Source: CAVWSM01 sp963798505 (lineage in GTDB: Bacteria > Actinomycetota > Actinomycetes > Jiangellales > Jiangellaceae). From it: DNA of 64,000 bases. How positions within the stretch are numbered: position 1 is the first letter of the stretch; every line of letters begins with the position of its first letter. Shown piece after piece: positions 46,081-58,780 of this stretch. The stretch covers positions 62,001 through 126,000 of the forward strand of contig CAWCTX010000008.1 of the NCBI GenBank assembly GCA_963798505.1, given 5' to 3'. Both the position numbers and the translations under genes were made by a program. Below the pieces are notes generated by a model, which did not search any database, was not told where the DNA came from, and saw only the letters and a list, made by a program, of their open reading frames with translations.

Positions 46081-47178
46081 TCAGAGCGACCAAGGCCCGA
46101 GCTCGAGCCGGCGGATCAGTATGAGCGCCTGGTCGTCCTCGGCGCTGCGTGATGCTGCGCGCAGCAGCTTCTTGGCGGTGAGCTGCCCGTCCTGGGTGAC
46201 CAGCCGCTCGCCCTGCCCGAGCAGCCGGTCGATCCCCTCCGACATGTCTCGGCCAGCCACCTCGACGAGCCCGTCGGTGTAGAGGACGAGCGCGTCCCCC
46301 GGCTCGAGCTCGCCATAGTCGGCGTCGTACTTCCCGGACGGCATCACGCCGAGCAGCCCGCCCGACGTGTCGACCGGGGTCCATTTTCCCGAGGCGGCGC
46401 GGTAGCGGACCGGCGGCGGATGGCCGGCCGTGCGCACCTCGTACGCCCCGGTGCGCAGGTTGAGCGCCACGTGCGCCGCGGTCGCGAAGCCTTCGCCCCA
46501 GTCCCGCCGCAGCAGATAGTCATTGGCCGCGGGAAAGAAGTCGGCGGGGTGCAACGCGCCCAGGAGACCGCCGAATGCCCCCGAGAGCATGAGCGCCCGG
46601 GTGCCCGCCGCCTCCCCCTTGCCTGACACGTCGACGAGGACGATCTCGACCAGGTCGCCGTCGGACAGCCTGTTGGCGACCACGAAGTCGCCCGAGAACT
46701 GCCCTCGGAACGCGGCCTCGTGCGCCACGTCGACCTGCCAGCCGCGCGGCATCGGCGGGATCTCGCCCTGGGCCCGCAGCCGGTCGCGCAGGTCGACGAG
46801 CATCGTCTCCCCACGGAGCCCCGTCACGCCGAGACGCGCCCGCGACCGCGTCGAGTTGAAAAGCAGCGCTGCGGTTCCGACGACGACCACGTACGAGAAG
46901 AAGCGAGGGCTCGTCATCTCAAGCGCCACGAAGAACGTGACGATGGCCGCCGCCACAGCGCACATGAGCACGACGTAGGCCCGTGGTTCCAGCCAGACTC
47001 CGCCCAACAGCAGCGGCAGGACCAGCGCCGAGGCCGGGAGGATCTGCGAGCTGGCGAGTACGCCGACCGTGATCAGGGCCACCGAGGCACACAGCGCCAG
47101 GAGCACGACCGGCTCGGAGGTCAGCAGCCGTGCCGCTCGATTCCAGCGGCGTCCGCGGCGGGATCGGCCACTGATCAT
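46081..47178 (-). CDS. SpoIIE-type PP2C protein phosphatase, membrane-bound
   Basis: A 365-residue protein. Four to five N-terminal helices (VVLLALCASVALITVGVLA, ALVLPLLLGGVWL, YVVLMCAVAAAIVTFFVAL and YVVVVGTAALLF) precede a cytoplasmic phosphatase. The domain has QFSGDFVVANRLSDGDLVEI, VLVDVSGKGEAAG, TAGHPPPVRYR and ALVLYTDGLVEV, the metal-binding aspartates of the RsbU/SpoIIE family. Such enzymes dephosphorylate anti-anti-sigma factors in general stress control. No anti-sigma or STAS gene is nearby. Confidence 0.92.
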   Translation of the reverse strand: MISGRSRRGRRWNRAARLLTSEPVVLLALCASVALITVGVLASSQILPASALVLPLLLGGVWLEPRAYVVLMCAVAAAIVTFFVALEMTSPRFFSYVVVVGTAALLFNSTRSRARLGVTGLRGETMLVDLRDRLRAQGEIPPMPRGWQVDVAHEAAFRGQFSGDFVVANRLSDGDLVEIVLVDVSGKGEAAGTRALMLSGAFGGLLGALHPADFFPAANDYLLRRDWGEGFATAAHVALNLRTGAYEVRTAGHPPPVRYRAASGKWTPVDTSGGLLGVMPSGKYDADYGELEPGDALVLYTDGLVEVAGRDMSEGIDRLLGQGERLVTQDGQLTAKKLLRAASRSAEDDQALILIRRLELGPWSL

Positions 47179-47307
47179 GCGCTGACCCTAATCCTTGGGG
47201 CGAAAGCGGCAAAGGCACTCGACGCGGGCGCCCAGCGGTTGTTCTATGCCGCCAGGTCGTGGATCGTGGATCGATCAGGCATGCCGCATCTCCGGGAGGA
47301 ATCGCAC

Positions 47308-47508
47308 ATGACCCAGCCGGAGCGAACGGAATCCCGCGGAACGACCTCCGCAGTCGGCACCGACCGGGCCGCTCGCGCTCGCGATGTCTCCCGCCCGACA
47401 CCGCGCGACGTGGCGGAGGCGCTCGCCAGGGTCGGAAAGGTGCCGGCGCAGCGCGCCGCTCAGCCGATCGACGACGTCAGCGGCGGCAGCTCGCCTGCCT
47501 CCTCGTAG
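47308..47508 (+). CDS. Small protein of unknown function (66 aa)
   Basis: The ATG at 47308 follows a strong GGGAGGA site. The protein (MTQPERTESRGTTSAVGTDR onwards) is polar, with a helical RDVAEALARVGKVPAQRAAQ stretch. Its last 49 nt overlap the 3' end of the convergent rpiB gene. I do not recognise it. The ribosome-binding site supports translation, but conservation could not be tested. Confidence 0.45.
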   Translation: MTQPERTESRGTTSAVGTDRAARARDVSRPTPRDVAEALARVGKVPAQRAAQPIDDVSGGSSPASS

Positions 47509-47939
47509 CGCCGCACCTGATCGATCCGTCGCACGTGTCGCTCCTCGCCGCTGAACGGCGTGTCGAGGAATACGCGCACGAGCCGCACCACCTCGTGCTC
47601 CGGGTGCTGGCGTGCGCCGATCGAGACGACGTTGGCGTCGTTGTGCCCGCGGGCCAGCCGGGCGGTGTCCTCGTTCCAGGCAAGGGCAGCCCGGATGCCC
47701 TTGACCTTGTTGGCCGCGATCTGCTCGCCGTTGCCCGAGCCCCCGAGCACCACACCGAGGCTGCCCTCGTCGGCGGCGACACCTTCGCCGGCACGTAGGC
47801 AGTACGCCGGGTAGTCGTCCTCCGGGTCGTAGTCGAAGGGCCCGTGGTCGATGAGCTCGTGCCCGTCACCCCGAAGCGCGTCGACAAGGGCGTTCTTGGC
47901 GTCGAGGGCGGCGTGGTCGGCGCCGATGTGGATGCGCAT
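47460..47939 (-). CDS. rpiB: Ribose-5-phosphate isomerase B
   Basis: A 159-residue RpiB that interconverts ribulose- and ribose-5-phosphate. It opens MRIHIGADHAALDAKNALVD and has SLGVVLGGSGNGEQIAANKV, AALAWNEDTARLARGHNDAN and SIGARQHPEHEV. The active-site Cys of E. coli RpiB is replaced by Ser in GGSGNGEQ, with the glutamate that serves as base in the M. tuberculosis enzyme. In actinobacteria it commonly lies beside pepN, as here, in divergent orientation 66 nt away. Confidence 0.94.
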   Translation of the reverse strand: MRIHIGADHAALDAKNALVDALRGDGHELIDHGPFDYDPEDDYPAYCLRAGEGVAADEGSLGVVLGGSGNGEQIAANKVKGIRAALAWNEDTARLARGHNDANVVSIGARQHPEHEVVRLVRVFLDTPFSGEERHVRRIDQVRRYEEAGELPPLTSSIG

Positions 47940-48005
47940 GGGCGCAAGTCTGGCAGCCGAGCCCTGTGGGGTGTGCGGCACCAAGGCGTCTGTCAGGATG
48001 CGTCC

Positions 48006-50625
<2,620 letters not shown>

Positions 50626-50675
50626 CGCCCGGCAGGTATCACCCGCACATCTCTCCTACTCTCATAGTCGGGGAG

Positions 50676-51398
50676 ATGACATGGGGGCTCGCAGGCGCGC
50701 TAGGTGCCCGGGTGCTCGCCGCGGTGCTGGTGACGCTCGCCGTCGGGTGCGACGGCGGGGTGCCGGAGGTCGACCCGACGGGCTCCGGCTCGATGGGCAC
50801 GGAGTCGTTCTCCACACCAACCCCCGAGCCGACGACCGGCACGGAGGAACCGCTGCCGCCCGACGACGACATCGTCATCCAGATCGCGGGCCCGGGCATC
50901 GGGCCCGGCGACACCGCTGAGCCGTTCAGTGCAGAGTCGCCGACCCGTTGCGTGCGCATCGGTGCGTCGGACGAGTTCCCCTTCCAAGCCCGAGTCGTCG
51001 CTGTCGCCGTCGGCCCGTCGGGTGCCTTCGCCAAGAACGACGGTGCCTGCTCGGGGTCGGCGACCCCGGCGTGCGCCGGCTTCGAGTTCCCGAGCGGCAC
51101 GACCGGCGCGTGCAGCGTGGGGGTGGCCTGGAATGCCTCCTCCGGCGTCCTCGAGGGAGCCATCACGTTGGCGTTCCGGGCGCGCTGCCTCGACAGGGAG
51201 AGCGCCTACTGCGCCGACCTGCCGGACCCGCCGCCAGCGGGCGGCACCGTCGTCGAGTGGCAGAGCTCCCTCGCCCTCGAGGCGCAGCAGACCGATCCTG
51301 ACGACGAGACGCCTGAGCCGACGGACGACGACGCGACGACAGAGCCCGACCCGCCTGCGACCGACCAGCCCAGCGAGCAGACCTCGGATGCGCCGTGA
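50676..51398 (+). CDS. Putative lipoprotein with low-complexity flanks
   Basis: About 240 aa. A short signal peptide (GARVLAAVLVTLAVGC) ends in a lipobox-like LAVGC, followed by a Ser/Thr/Pro/Glu linker and one compact domain with cysteine pairs (TRCVRIG, DGACSGSATPACAGFEFPSG, GACSVG, ARCLD and AYCADLP). The C-terminus is a long acidic Pro/Thr/Asp tail. The start may be ATG 50676 or GTG 50709. I do not recognise the domain. Its stop overlaps the next start, so the pair is likely co-made. Confidence 0.68.
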   Translation: MTWGLAGALGARVLAAVLVTLAVGCDGGVPEVDPTGSGSMGTESFSTPTPEPTTGTEEPLPPDDDIVIQIAGPGIGPGDTAEPFSAESPTRCVRIGASDEFPFQARVVAVAVGPSGAFAKNDGACSGSATPACAGFEFPSGTTGACSVGVAWNASSGVLEGAITLAFRARCLDRESAYCADLPDPPPAGGTVVEWQSSLALEAQQTDPDDETPEPTDDDATTEPDPPATDQPSEQTSDAP

Positions 51399-52300
51399 CC
51401 GACGAAGGCGAGGTCCGCTCGATCGAGCGTTGGGTGAGCCTGGCCGCCGGAGTGGTTGCTCCCGTCACCGTGCTCTCGGCGCTGCTGTTCTACTTCGGCT
51501 ACGCGTCGACCAGAGCGACGTACGAGTTCTTCGGCGTCGACGTCGACACCGTGGGACTCGGCACACGCGACTACGTCATGCGCAGCCCGCAACCGCTGCT
51601 CGTCCCGATGATCGCGCTGCTCCTGCTTGGGGCCGTCGGTGTGTGGCTGCACTTGTGGGTGCTGGCGACCGTGCGCGCCGGCAACCAGAAGGGCACGCGG
51701 CTCGTCACGCGCCTCGCCTGGGGTGCTGTCGGCGGCGGTGCCCTGCTGCTCGCCGCGGGCGCGGTGCTGGTCGTGCTGTTCCCCGCTGTGCGCGACTGGC
51801 AGCCGTACGACCTCGTGACCCCGGTCTGCATCGGAGCAGGAATCGCACTCCTCGCGTATGGGCGGCATGTCCTCGGTCTGCTCGGCACGCCGAGTGGCGC
51901 CAACACGACGACACCCCAGGCCGGCTGGCTGCGTGGCCTGTCCGCAGTTCTCGTCGTCGCCATCGTGGCGGGGTGCGTCTTCTGGGCCACGGCGACCCTG
52001 GCAGCTTGGTCCGGGCGCGGGCAGGCCGTCGCCATGGCGGAAAGGTTCGACGAGCTGCCCGCCGTCATCCTCGACACGACCGAGCGGCTCTACGTTCGCG
52101 ACCCGACGATCCAGGAGGCGGCCCTCCCGGTCGAGGAGGGTCAGGAGTTCCGCTACCGCTACCGCAACCTCCGGCTGCTCATCCACGGCGAGGGGCGGCT
52201 GTTCCTCGTGCCCGAGCAGTGGTCGCGCAGCGGGACCACCCTCGTCGTGCCCTTGGACGGCTCGGTGCGACTGCAGTTCCAGTTCGAGAACCCAGGCTGA
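51395..52300 (+). CDS. Polytopic membrane protein of unknown function
   Basis: A 301-residue protein. Helices are clear at LAAGVVAPVTVLSALLFYFG, LLVPMIALLLLGAVGVWL, VGGGALLLAAGAVLVVLF, LVTPVCIGAGIALLAYG and LSAVLVVAIVAGCVFWATA. They are followed by a C-terminal extracytoplasmic domain (LPAVILDTTERLYVRDP to GSVRLQFQFENPG). GTG at 51395 overlaps the lipoprotein gene stop (GTGA). The 'FYFGYASTRATYEFFG' stretch is shared by other actinobacterial membrane proteins (from memory), without a known role. Confidence 0.75.
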   Translation: MTDEGEVRSIERWVSLAAGVVAPVTVLSALLFYFGYASTRATYEFFGVDVDTVGLGTRDYVMRSPQPLLVPMIALLLLGAVGVWLHLWVLATVRAGNQKGTRLVTRLAWGAVGGGALLLAAGAVLVVLFPAVRDWQPYDLVTPVCIGAGIALLAYGRHVLGLLGTPSGANTTTPQAGWLRGLSAVLVVAIVAGCVFWATATLAAWSGRGQAVAMAERFDELPAVILDTTERLYVRDPTIQEAALPVEEGQEFRYRYRNLRLLIHGEGRLFLVPEQWSRSGTTLVVPLDGSVRLQFQFENPG

Positions 52301-52324
52301 GGACGCTCGCCCGGACCTGCCAAC

Positions 52325-53275
52325 ATGACGGCCATGGGCATCCTCACCGGCGAAACGCCAACCGAGCCTGACCCGGATCCGTGGACCGCTGAGTGGTTCT
52401 TCGACTGGCTAGTCGGAACGCCCCTGCGCATCGCCATCATCGTTATCGGCGCACTCCTGCTGCGCCTGGCACTGCACCGCTTCATCGACGGTCTCGTGCT
52501 ACGCGCGAAGGGCAAACCGCGTCGGTTTTTCGGCAGTCGCAAGGCAGCCCGGATGATGGAGGGCACCTCGACGTTGTTCACCGAGCGGCGCGCGCAGCGG
52601 GCCCGCACGCTCGGCTCGCTCGGCCGCAGCGTGGTCACGGCGGTTGTGTTCACCGTCGCGGCCATCATGATCCTCCAGGAGCTCGGCTTCGACGTCGCCG
52701 CACTCATCGCGTCCATCGGGATCGTCGGCGTGGCACTCGGCTTCGGCGCGCAGAACCTCGTCAAGGACTTCATCTCCGGTGTATTCATGCTTGCCGAGGA
52801 CCAGTACGGCGTCGGTGATGTCATCGACATGGGCGAGGCGACCGGCACCGTCGAGGGTGTCGGGTTGCGTGTCACCAAGCTGCGTGACGCCGACGGCGCC
52901 ATTTGGTACGTGCGCAACGGCGAGGTCATCCGGATCGGCAACAAGAGCCAGGGCTCCTCGCGCGCACTGGTCGATGTCCAGGTCGCGGTCGACGAAGACG
53001 TGGCGCGTGTCCGCGAGCTCTTGCAGGAGGTCGCGACTGAGCTGGCGGAGGACCCCGACTTCCGCGACCGGATCACCGACGAGCCGGAGGTCTGGGGCGT
53101 CGAGTCGGTCTCGCCGGAGGCGGTGACCATCCGCGTCGTCGTGAAGGCCAAGCCGTTGGAGGGCGGCCCCGTGGCACGAGCGCTGCGCCAGCGGATCCAA
53201 GAACGCTTCGAGGACGAGGGCGTACGGCTCCCGCCTCCGCGCGCCGCTCTCCTCCAACCCCCGCCCGGCCCCTGA
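52325..53275 (+). CDS. MscS family mechanosensitive channel
   Basis: A 316-residue small-conductance channel. Two or three membrane helices (LRIAIIVIGALLLRLALHRF, SVVTAVVFTVAAIMILQELG) lead to the pore helix and MscS core ALIASIGIVGVALGFGAQNL plus VKDFISGVFMLAEDQYGVGD, then the beta domain (TGTVEGVGLRVTKLRDADGA) and a C-terminal alpha-beta domain. It releases solutes on osmotic downshock. A second ATG at 52334 is possible. It is intact. Confidence 0.94.
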   Translation: MTAMGILTGETPTEPDPDPWTAEWFFDWLVGTPLRIAIIVIGALLLRLALHRFIDGLVLRAKGKPRRFFGSRKAARMMEGTSTLFTERRAQRARTLGSLGRSVVTAVVFTVAAIMILQELGFDVAALIASIGIVGVALGFGAQNLVKDFISGVFMLAEDQYGVGDVIDMGEATGTVEGVGLRVTKLRDADGAIWYVRNGEVIRIGNKSQGSSRALVDVQVAVDEDVARVRELLQEVATELAEDPDFRDRITDEPEVWGVESVSPEAVTIRVVVKAKPLEGGPVARALRQRIQERFEDEGVRLPPPRAALLQPPPGP

Positions 53276-53388
53276 CGCGCACGCTCCGTAACGGTTCGGC
53301 GACACTGTGGCGGTGGGGGTTGCCCGGTTCCTCGTCCTGCAGTGAAGGTCGGAAGTTCGGTGTTCGTTAGACGGCGGAAGGGGACATC

Positions 53389-56067
53389 GTGCGTGCGGTG
53401 ACCTACGCCGTACGCCGCGTACGCCCCCGCGCAACCGTCCTGCTTGTTGCCACCGGCGTGGTCTTCCTGGCGGTGGGCCTGCTGGCCGTCGTCACCGCCT
53501 ATTTCGCCGTCGTCACGCAGGAAGGCGTCCGCGACGCGCTGCGTAGCGAGGACCCCGAACGTCTGGTGACCGTGGCTACCCAGCGTGTCCGGGCCGCCGA
53601 CCTGGACGCAGTGGAGGCCGCGGCGCCCCGCCAGATCGACACCGTGCTGGGCGCCGGCAGTGAGCGGTGGGCCGCTCTGCTCTCGGACAGCTTCTGGCTG
53701 GTGGGGCGCGAGGCGAACGAGCACACCAGGCTCGTCTCGTACGACGACCCGGCCCGTGTCGGCACGCTCGCCGCGGGTGCATGGGCGAGCGCCGACTCCG
53801 CGCCCGGCTTGGAGGCGGCCCTCCCCGTGCGGGCAGCCGACGCTCTCGGCGTCGGACTCGGTGACACGCTCACCGTGCGACCGCTCGTGGGGTCGGGGAC
53901 CGCCGACGTGCACGTACGTATCGTCGGCTTGTACGAGCCGACCGCGTCGGCAGCGCTGCCCGCCGATGTCGAGAAGGCGGGTGTGGCCGAGACCGACTTC
54001 CGCACCTACGGGCCCGTGGTGGTCGGCCGCGCGGAGCTGCTCGACGCCGTCGGGTCAGGGCGGGTGACTGCCCGGTGGCGGGCGCTCCCGGATCTCGACG
54101 CGATCAGCCCCCACGCCCTGAGGCAGACGGCGCGGGACCTCGAAGTGCTCACAACCGTCGAGTCCACGTCCGGCGACGACAGCATCTTGCGGGCGACCAG
54201 CACGCTGCCGCGCGTGCTGCGCGCCATCGACGAGAAGGTCGCTGCGGCGCGCGCTGAGGTCGCCTTGCCGGGCGTGGCCTTGTCGGTGCTGGCCGGCGTC
54301 ACGCTCGTCGTCGTCGCGGGCGTCGTCGCTGACGCGACCCGCCGTGAGCGCAGGGTGCTGCGAGCCCGCGGCGCATCCCGGGCGCAGCTCGTCGGCCTCG
54401 GGTTGACCGATGCACTCCTCGTGAGCCTGCCGGCCGTCGTCTTCACGCCACCGCTCGCGACGGCGCTCGTCGGTCGGCTTTCCGGTGTGTCGTTTGCCGC
54501 GCCGGCCGCAAGCACCTGGCTGGTCGCGGCGACGGCCGCGCTGTGCTGCGTGCTGGTGCTCGCCGCGCCTGCCGTCCGCACGCCCACGCTCATCGAGGAC
54601 AACGCCGCGGAGTCGAGGCCATCACGTCGATCCGGGCTCGCGCGGGCCGGCCTCGACCTCGCCGTCCTCGCCGTGGCAGTGGTTGCCCTCTGGCAGCTGC
54701 GCTCCGGCTCCGGCGGACGGGTGGACATCGCGCTCGTGGTCGCGCCGGCACTCGGCGTGCTCGCTGGGGCGTTGCTCGTCCCGCGCATGGTCGGTTGGCT
54801 GGCCTTGCTGGTCGAGCGGCGCACCGCCCGCCGGCGTGGGCTCGGCACCGCGCTGGCGGCGCGCGAGCTCGGCCGCCGGCCGCGTGAGCACGCCGGCACG
54901 GCCGTCCTCCTGGCGACCGCGCTCGGTGTCGGGGTTCTCACTGCGGCCTACGACCGGTCGTGGTCGGTCACGGCCCAGCAACAGGTCTCCGCACGGACGG
55001 GCGCAGATGTCCGACTGCTGCTTCCGGCCCCGCTGGACGGCGCACCGTCCGAGGTGGCCGGTGTGCAGTCCGCAATGGGGGTGGTGCACGCCGGCGGCCA
55101 GCTTGGCAGCGAGAGCGTCGACCTGCTCGTCGTCGACGCGCGCGCCTACCCGCCCGGCGATCCCACCATGGCCGCTCTTGCCGCGCCCGGCGACGGCGCA
55201 GTGCCGATCGTCGTCAACGACACCGCCGCTCGCGCTGCCGCCCTCGGGACCGACACGCCCGCGTCACTGCGCATCGGCACTCTGATCATCGACGTCCTCG
55301 CGTCGGACGTGCGGCAGAACCTCCCCACAGTTGACACCACGCGTCGCACCGCTGTTGTCGACCGGCACCGTCTGCAGGGCGCGCTGCTGGCCGCTGCCGA
55401 GGCGCTGCCGCTGCCACCCCCACCGCCTCCTGGCTTTCCGGAGCCGCCAACTGGCGAGGAGCTGGTCCCCGACTTCCCGGTACGGGAGTACTGGCTGACG
55501 ACGGCCGCAGGCGCGGACAGCTCAGCGGTCTCCGCCGCGCTCCGCACCGCCTACCCGGTCGCAACGGTGCTCGACCAGGCGGCGCTCGCCGAGCGGCTGC
55601 GCACCGACCCGCTGACCAGCGGCGGGCGCAACGCCGGCTGGCTGGCGATCGGTGCCGCGGCGGTGCTCGCGGTGGTCGGGTTCGCCGGCCAGGTGCTGGT
55701 CGGGGCGCATCGCCGCGCGCCGGACCTCGCGGTGGTTCGAGCGCTCGGCCAGCGGCGCGGCGCGAGTGTGCGAACGCTCGCCGGCGAGCAGACCGCGCTC
55801 GCCGCCCTGTCCGTCCTGGCCGGGACCGCCTTCGGCGTTGTCGTCGCGCTGCTCTCGCTGCCGACACTCGTCCGCACCCCGACACTGGTGCCCGGCGAGC
55901 TCAGCACCGACATCGGCCTGCCGCCGGTTGTGGGCATCCCGTGGTTGACGCTGGCCATCGTGGTCGTGGCCGGCACGCTGCTGCTCGCTCTGGTGGCGCG
56001 CGTGTTCGCGTCGTTCGCGCAGCGCGACCGCCTCACGACGGTGCTCAGAGAGCAGGACGACAAATGA
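53389..56067 (+). CDS. FtsX-like ABC transporter permease 1
   Basis: An 892-residue permease of the MacB/FtsX type. An N-terminal helix (VLLVATGVVFLAVGLLAVVT) precedes a large periplasmic-side domain. Core helices appear around VALSVLAGVTLVVVAGVVAD and the cytoplasmic RRERRVLRARGASRAQLVGL, the coupling segment. A second set follows, with WLAIGAAAVLAVVGFAGQVL and VVRALGQRRGASVRTLAGEQ. The proline-rich LPLPPPPPPGFPEPP is a linker. The ATG of the next permease overlaps its stop. Two FtsX repeats suggest a full-length exporter subunit for lipids or envelope compounds. Confidence 0.86.
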   Translation: MRAVTYAVRRVRPRATVLLVATGVVFLAVGLLAVVTAYFAVVTQEGVRDALRSEDPERLVTVATQRVRAADLDAVEAAAPRQIDTVLGAGSERWAALLSDSFWLVGREANEHTRLVSYDDPARVGTLAAGAWASADSAPGLEAALPVRAADALGVGLGDTLTVRPLVGSGTADVHVRIVGLYEPTASAALPADVEKAGVAETDFRTYGPVVVGRAELLDAVGSGRVTARWRALPDLDAISPHALRQTARDLEVLTTVESTSGDDSILRATSTLPRVLRAIDEKVAAARAEVALPGVALSVLAGVTLVVVAGVVADATRRERRVLRARGASRAQLVGLGLTDALLVSLPAVVFTPPLATALVGRLSGVSFAAPAASTWLVAATAALCCVLVLAAPAVRTPTLIEDNAAESRPSRRSGLARAGLDLAVLAVAVVALWQLRSGSGGRVDIALVVAPALGVLAGALLVPRMVGWLALLVERRTARRRGLGTALAARELGRRPREHAGTAVLLATALGVGVLTAAYDRSWSVTAQQQVSARTGADVRLLLPAPLDGAPSEVAGVQSAMGVVHAGGQLGSESVDLLVVDARAYPPGDPTMAALAAPGDGAVPIVVNDTAARAAALGTDTPASLRIGTLIIDVLASDVRQNLPTVDTTRRTAVVDRHRLQGALLAAAEALPLPPPPPPGFPEPPTGEELVPDFPVREYWLTTAAGADSSAVSAALRTAYPVATVLDQAALAERLRTDPLTSGGRNAGWLAIGAAAVLAVVGFAGQVLVGAHRRAPDLAVVRALGQRRGASVRTLAGEQTALAALSVLAGTAFGVVVALLSLPTLVRTPTLVPGELSTDIGLPPVVGIPWLTLAIVVVAGTLLLALVARVFASFAQRDRLTTVLREQDDK

Positions 56068-58780
56068 CCTGGCGCCATCTGCTCGTGCGGCTCAGCCGCG
56101 GCCATGACAAGGGCCCGCTGGTCCTGCTCGCCGTGCTCGTGCTGCTCACCACGCTGGCAGCGACCCTCGGAGTCCGCGGCCTGGCGCTCGGCTCCGATGC
56201 TGCGCTCCGCGAGTCGATCGAGGAGCTCCCACCGCGGGCTGCCGGCATGACGGTCGGCGCCACCTCTGCCCAGGTGGGCCGGGCGCTGACACCAGAGGTG
56301 CTCGATCGCGGCGCCGAGCGGCTGGAAACCGCCATGACGGCTGAGCTCAACGCCGCTTTCGACGCGCCCACGTGGTGGATCTCCACGAACAATGTGGACG
56401 TCTACCCGCCGGACGCGCAGGGCCAGGCTCGCTACATGATCGACCTGCGCGTGCAGGGCGGTCTGGCCGACCACATTCGGCTGGTCGAAGGGGAGCTGCC
56501 CGGGCCTGGGCTGGGCCCGGACGATGCTGAGGGGCCGTTGTTCGAGGTTGGCGTGACCGCGCACAGCGCAGAGACCCTCGGGCTGCGGGTGGGCGACGTG
56601 CTGGCGACCGAGGCCACCAATACCAGCTGGACCGGGACCGAGTTTGCGGATCCGGTGAAGGGCCGACTCAAGGTCACGGGCATCGTCGAGGTGACTGACC
56701 CGCAGGCGTCGTACTGGGCGCAGACGCCGACAGGCGGTAATGGCTGGATTGTGGGCTTGGGCACCGACGTGCCGGAGTATCACGGGGTCGGCTTCCTTGC
56801 CCCTGAAGCCGCAGCGACCTTGTCCAGGACCGACATCGCCGACCGCCCGGCCGTCGGCTGGTGGATCACCACGTCCGGAGCAGACGTGTCTGCGGCACAG
56901 GCCAGCACATTGGCGGCCGACGTGCGGCAGTTCGCGACGGCAGCGCCCCGGCTGTCCATGGGCATCGGTCTGTCGAGCACCGCCAGCGTCTCGGCAGCCG
57001 GGCTCGAGCGGCTGTTCGAGCAGTTCGCGGCCGGTCGCGCCGCCCTGGGTGCGCCGCTGGCCGTCGCCGTCTCCGGACTCGTCGGGGTCGCTCTGCTCGT
57101 GCTCGTCCTCGCGACAGCGCTGGTGTCCGACCGGCGCGCGACGCCGTTCGCCCTGGCCCGTGCCCGTGGCGCCTCCCCGTTCCAGCTGGCTTCGGTCGCC
57201 GCCGTGCAGGCTTTCGTCGTGACTGCACCGGCGGCCGCACTGGGCGTGGTCGTCGGCAGCGCGCTGCTTCCCGCCGATGTCGGGTCGATCTCGTGGCTGC
57301 ATGCCGCGGTCTGCTGCGGGCTCGTCATGGGTGCGGCCGCGGTCGGCGCCGTCCGGACCGGCCGGCCGACCCGGACGCTCCAGCACGAGTCCGGTGTTCC
57401 GCCGCAGGTCGCTCGGTGCGGACGCTCGTCGCCGAGGGCGCCCTGCTGGCGATCTGCCTCGGCGCACTCGCGCTGGCTCGCCGCCAAGCCCAGCCGGCCG
57501 ACGACGCGGCCGGCAACCCGCTGCTCGCAGCGGTGCCATGGCTGCTCGGCACGGTCGCCGCGCTGATCGCACTGCACCTGTCACGCCCGGTCATGTCCTG
57601 GCTCACTGCCCGGCTCGCCCGCCGCCAAGGCGCTGTCGGGTTCCTCGGGCTCGCACGGGCCAGCCGCGCGGACGCCGGCAGTCGGCTCGTCACCATCGCC
57701 GTCATCACCACACTGGCAACGACGCTCTTCACGGCGACCGTCGCGAACGCCGTGGCGGACGGGCAAGAGCGGGCGGCCTGGGATCAAGTGCAAGGCGATG
57801 TCCGCATCGACGACATCTCGGCACATCACTCCGAGGTCGACGCCATACGAGAGATGCCCGGCGTCACCGACGTGGCCGAGGTCTTCGTCGACGAGGGCGT
57901 CTACATCCGCGGCGTCCAGGTCGACCGCGGCACCCTCGTGTCCGTCGACCCGGCCGAGCTGGCAGCGGTCCTGCGCGACTCGCCGCTGCCCGCCCTCGAT
58001 GCGTTGCTCGCGCCCACGTCCGACGACCTGCCGCCGGTGGTGCTCAACCGTGCGGGTACCCGCCTGGGTGACACCGACACGGTCACCATGGACATCGACG
58101 GCGAGATCATCGAGGGACGAGTCGTGCAGGTCCTCGACACCATCCCGTACGTCACCAACAACACAAACCCCGTGGCGCTCGTCTCGACGTCAGCGCTGCC
58201 CGAGGTGCCCGTGGAGAACCGGCGCGCCAACGCGTTGCTGATTCGCGGCGACCTGTCCGGCGAGCAGGTCGCCGAGCTCCGTGAGGCGTTCCCGCGCGGC
58301 GACGTAAGGTCCCGTACCGAAGTGTTCGCCGACCTGCAAGACTCCGGCTTCTCACAGCTGCTGACGCGGGCGTTCGCGGTCACGACGGCTGCTTCGGCGG
58401 CGTACGCGCTGCTTGCCATCGCGATGTGGCTCGTCGTCACGGCGTCTGCGCGCGCCGCGTTCCTGTCCATCCTGCGCACGCTCGGGTTGACCACCCGACA
58501 GGCCGGGCACGTGATGTCGGCGGAGATCACACCGACCGTCCTGCTGGCGGTTGCCGTCGGCGGGCTGGCCGGATGGGCGCTCACCTGGGTCGCTGCGCCC
58601 GCCCTCGACGTCGGCCAACTGACTGCCGGGGTCGACGCCGAGCTGCGCACTCAGCCATGGGCGGTCGTGGTGCTCACGGCCGGCGCCGCGCTGATCGTCC
58701 TGCTGGCGGTGGCACTGCTGCTCGGCTTCCAGCGACGCCGCTCCCCCACCGACGTGCTCCGCCTGGGAGGCGAGACATGA
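56064..58780 (+). CDS. FtsX-like ABC transporter permease 2, one frameshift
   Basis: About 906 aa with the same architecture as permease 1: N-terminal helix (LVLLAVLVLLTTLAATLGVR), large external domain, LVLVLATALVSDRRATPFAL then ARARGASPFQLASVAAVQ, and a C-terminal set with SRLVTIAVITTLATTLF and LAIAMWLVVTASARAAFLSI plus LRTLGLTTRQAG. One frame change near 57410 splits it. The start and stop overlap both neighbours (ATGA), so all four exporter genes are one coupled operon. Confidence 0.85.
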
